NCBI GenBank assembly: GCA_003224135.1 | Contig: QHYO01000503.1 | Location: forward strand, 1-7,856 | Direction of reading: 5' to 3' | Source of the DNA: Acidobacteriota bacterium | Lineage (GTDB): Bacteria > Acidobacteriota > Terriglobia > Acidiferrales > UBA7541 | DNA: 7,856 nt | In this document: positions 6,709 through 7,856 of the stretch, in pieces | How the letters are laid out: each line of letters opens with the position of its first letter | Position numbering within the stretch: position 1 is the stretch's first letter | The notes under the pieces: model-generated | What the model saw: only the letters and a program-made list of their open reading frames with translations | What the model was told of the DNA's origin: nothing | Databases searched by the model: none | Made by a program: the position numbers and the translations under genes

Positions 6709-7272
6709 GTGAACGAGAAAGAAACACGAACACCCGGGTATCGCATAGACGAGACACCGGACAATAACGCCGACACGGAGTTTGCTCGTGCCGACGCGGA
6801 CGTCGCGAAATTGGCCACCGACCTGGAGGATTTGCGCCAGACGCTTCTGCGGCGGCAGGCGGACTTCGAGAACTACAAGAAGCGGATCGAGAAGGAGCGC
6901 GCGGAAGACAGCAAACGGACGACCGCGCGCCTGATTGAAGCCTTGATTCCGGTAATCGACGGGTTTGAGCAGGCGCTTGCGGCACACCGCGAAGCCGAAT
7001 ACGAAAATTATCGCCGCGGGTTTGAACTTATCTACAAGCAGCTGCTTGAAAATATTTTAAAGCTCGGCGCCGAACGAATCGACCCGGCCGGAAGACAATT
7101 TGATCCGCATCTTCACCAGGCGATGGATCGTACCGAGACAAACGCACATGAAGATGGAACGGTGCTGCAGGTTTTTCAGCCTGGATACATCTTCCATGGA
7201 CGCGTCCTGCGTCCGGCAATGGTGCGTGTAGCCGTGCATCCGGCGGCGGCATCGAAAGCAAATACGAATTAG
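6709..7272 (+). CDS. grpE: GrpE, nucleotide exchange factor of the DnaK chaperone
   Basis: GrpE is a cytosolic dimer that releases ADP from DnaK and so resets the DnaK-DnaJ cycle. The 187-residue protein has an acidic, disordered N-tail (1-25) and a long coiled-coil helix (about 28-75) containing RRQADFENYKKRIEKE. Next come the conserved LIPVIDGFEQAL (79-90), the helical GFELIYKQLLENILKLG region and FDPHLHQAM (131-139). The C-terminal beta wing has TVLQVFQPGY and GRVLRPAMVRV (151-174). It starts at GTG 6709 with AAGGGG 6 nt upstream, 19 nt after hrcA stops. It therefore shares the CIRCE-controlled transcript. The nonsense codon in hrcA could reduce grpE expression by polarity even as loss of the repressor raises transcription. 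No odd residues were seen. Confidence 0.96.
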   Translation: MNEKETRTPGYRIDETPDNNADTEFARADADVAKLATDLEDLRQTLLRRQADFENYKKRIEKERAEDSKRTTARLIEALIPVIDGFEQALAAHREAEYENYRRGFELIYKQLLENILKLGAERIDPAGRQFDPHLHQAMDRTETNAHEDGTVLQVFQPGYIFHGRVLRPAMVRVAVHPAAASKANTN

Positions 7273-7386
7273 CGGGCTTAAGGCGCATTGGGCGGCGTGT
7301 AGGGCGTGGAATGCTGAAGCGATTTTCGTGCGCGATTTTGACGGCCGCCTGTAAAATCATCCCCAACTTCACGAGGAAAAGAACGA

Positions 7387-7856
7387 ATGGCGAAAGCGAA
7401 TCAGCGTGATTTCTATGAAGTGCTCGGCGTGACCAGAACGGCGACGGCCGATGAGATCAAGGCTTCCTACCGCAAGGCAGCGCTCAAGTGGCATCCGGAC
7501 CGCAATCCCGCGAATAAGCAGGAAGCAGAAATAAACTTCCGTGAGTGCACGGAAGCATACAGCGTGCTGAGCGACCCTGAGAAGCGTCAGGTCTATGACA
7601 CGTACGGACACGCAGGGTTAAGCAGTTCCGGCGGGGGCGTGGACTTCAACGGAACGATTTTCCAGGATTTCCACGATATCTTCGGCGACTTTTTTGGTTT
7701 CGAAGACATCCTTGGCGGCGGTGGAAGACGCAGCAGGACGCGAGCCCAGCGAGGTTCGGATCTCCGCTATGACATGACTTTGACCTTTGAAGAGGCATCG
7801 ACCGGCGTTTCCACGAAAATCAAACTTCCCAAGCAGGAGCTTTGTGCGTCGTGCCA
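7387..7856 (+). CDS. dnaJ: DnaJ (Hsp40) co-chaperone, partial (3' end off window)
   Basis: DnaJ delivers unfolded proteins to DnaK and stimulates its ATPase. ATG 7387 lies 9 nt after GAGGA (7373-7377), and 156 full codons are visible. Residues 8-72 are the J domain, with RDFYEVLGV, the ATPase-stimulating HPD at 36-38 and AYSVLSDPEKR. A Gly/Phe-rich stretch (about 79-112, with FFGFEDILGGGG) follows. Then comes the start of the client-binding domain (RGSDLRYDMTLTFEEA), up to the first zinc-finger pair Cys153-Cys156 at the window edge. This marks a type I DnaJ rather than the zinc-less CbpA type. It follows grpE after 114 nt; dnaK is not between them. Co-transcription with grpE is likely but a separate promoter in the gap cannot be excluded. 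Confidence 0.95.
   Translation, partial: MAKANQRDFYEVLGVTRTATADEIKASYRKAALKWHPDRNPANKQEAEINFRECTEAYSVLSDPEKRQVYDTYGHAGLSSSGGGVDFNGTIFQDFHDIFGDFFGFEDILGGGGRRSRTRAQRGSDLRYDMTLTFEEASTGVSTKIKLPKQELCASC

Noticed and set aside
7338..7357. TTGACG and TAAAAT in the grpE-dnaJ gap as a dnaJ promoter
   Set aside because: The two hexamers are only 8 nt apart, far short of 16-18, and neither has a good partner at the correct distance.

Overview
The window looks like chromosomal DNA of a moderately GC-rich, Gram-negative-type bacterium. I favour Acidobacteriota (Terriglobia/Koribacter-like). The grounds are the style of the HrcA, aldehyde dehydrogenase and threonine-synthase zinc-ribbon sequences, and promoters of the TTGAC...TGnTAAA type. 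This is recognition from memory, not a database search.

Layout from left to right. (1) Positions 1-82, minus strand: the first 27 codons of a zinc-ribbon threonine-synthase-like gene running off the left edge. (2) Positions 83-634: a long divergent intergenic region. On the minus strand it carries a good rho-independent terminator inside the presumed threonine-synthase leader, with a -35/-10 pair further upstream, so an attenuator, riboswitch or short RNA is possible. On the plus strand it has an extended -10 promoter for the next gene. (3) Positions 635-2230 and 2257-2820, plus: a membrane-anchored HtrA/DegP-type serine protease with two PDZ domains, then a secreted lysine-rich protein with one peptidoglycan-binding domain. 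They are 26 nt apart and form a probable envelope-maintenance operon. (4) Positions 3033-4535, plus: an aldehyde dehydrogenase with its own promoter and a weak terminator. (5) Positions 4615-5574, plus: a 319-residue protein of unknown function with an N-terminus resembling DUF4259-type proteins. (6) Positions 5580-7856, plus: a heat-shock cluster of promoter, CIRCE operator, hrcA, grpE and dnaJ, with dnaJ cut by the right edge.

The most striking observation is that hrcA, the heat-shock repressor gene, carries a single in-frame TAA at codon 61. The stop lies exactly between the N-terminal DNA-binding region and the rest of the protein. The frame is identical on both sides and the downstream part keeps its HrcA motifs. 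This is a point nonsense mutation (or base-call error), not a frameshift, and its operator is still present. If real, the CIRCE regulon of this organism should be derepressed, unless the stop is read through or another repressor copy exists.

The second item worth following is the terminator-bearing leader upstream of the threonine-synthase-like gene. No CRISPR array, insertion sequence, tRNA or rRNA was seen. Apart from the unknown 319-residue gene, the region reads as ordinary housekeeping chromosome.
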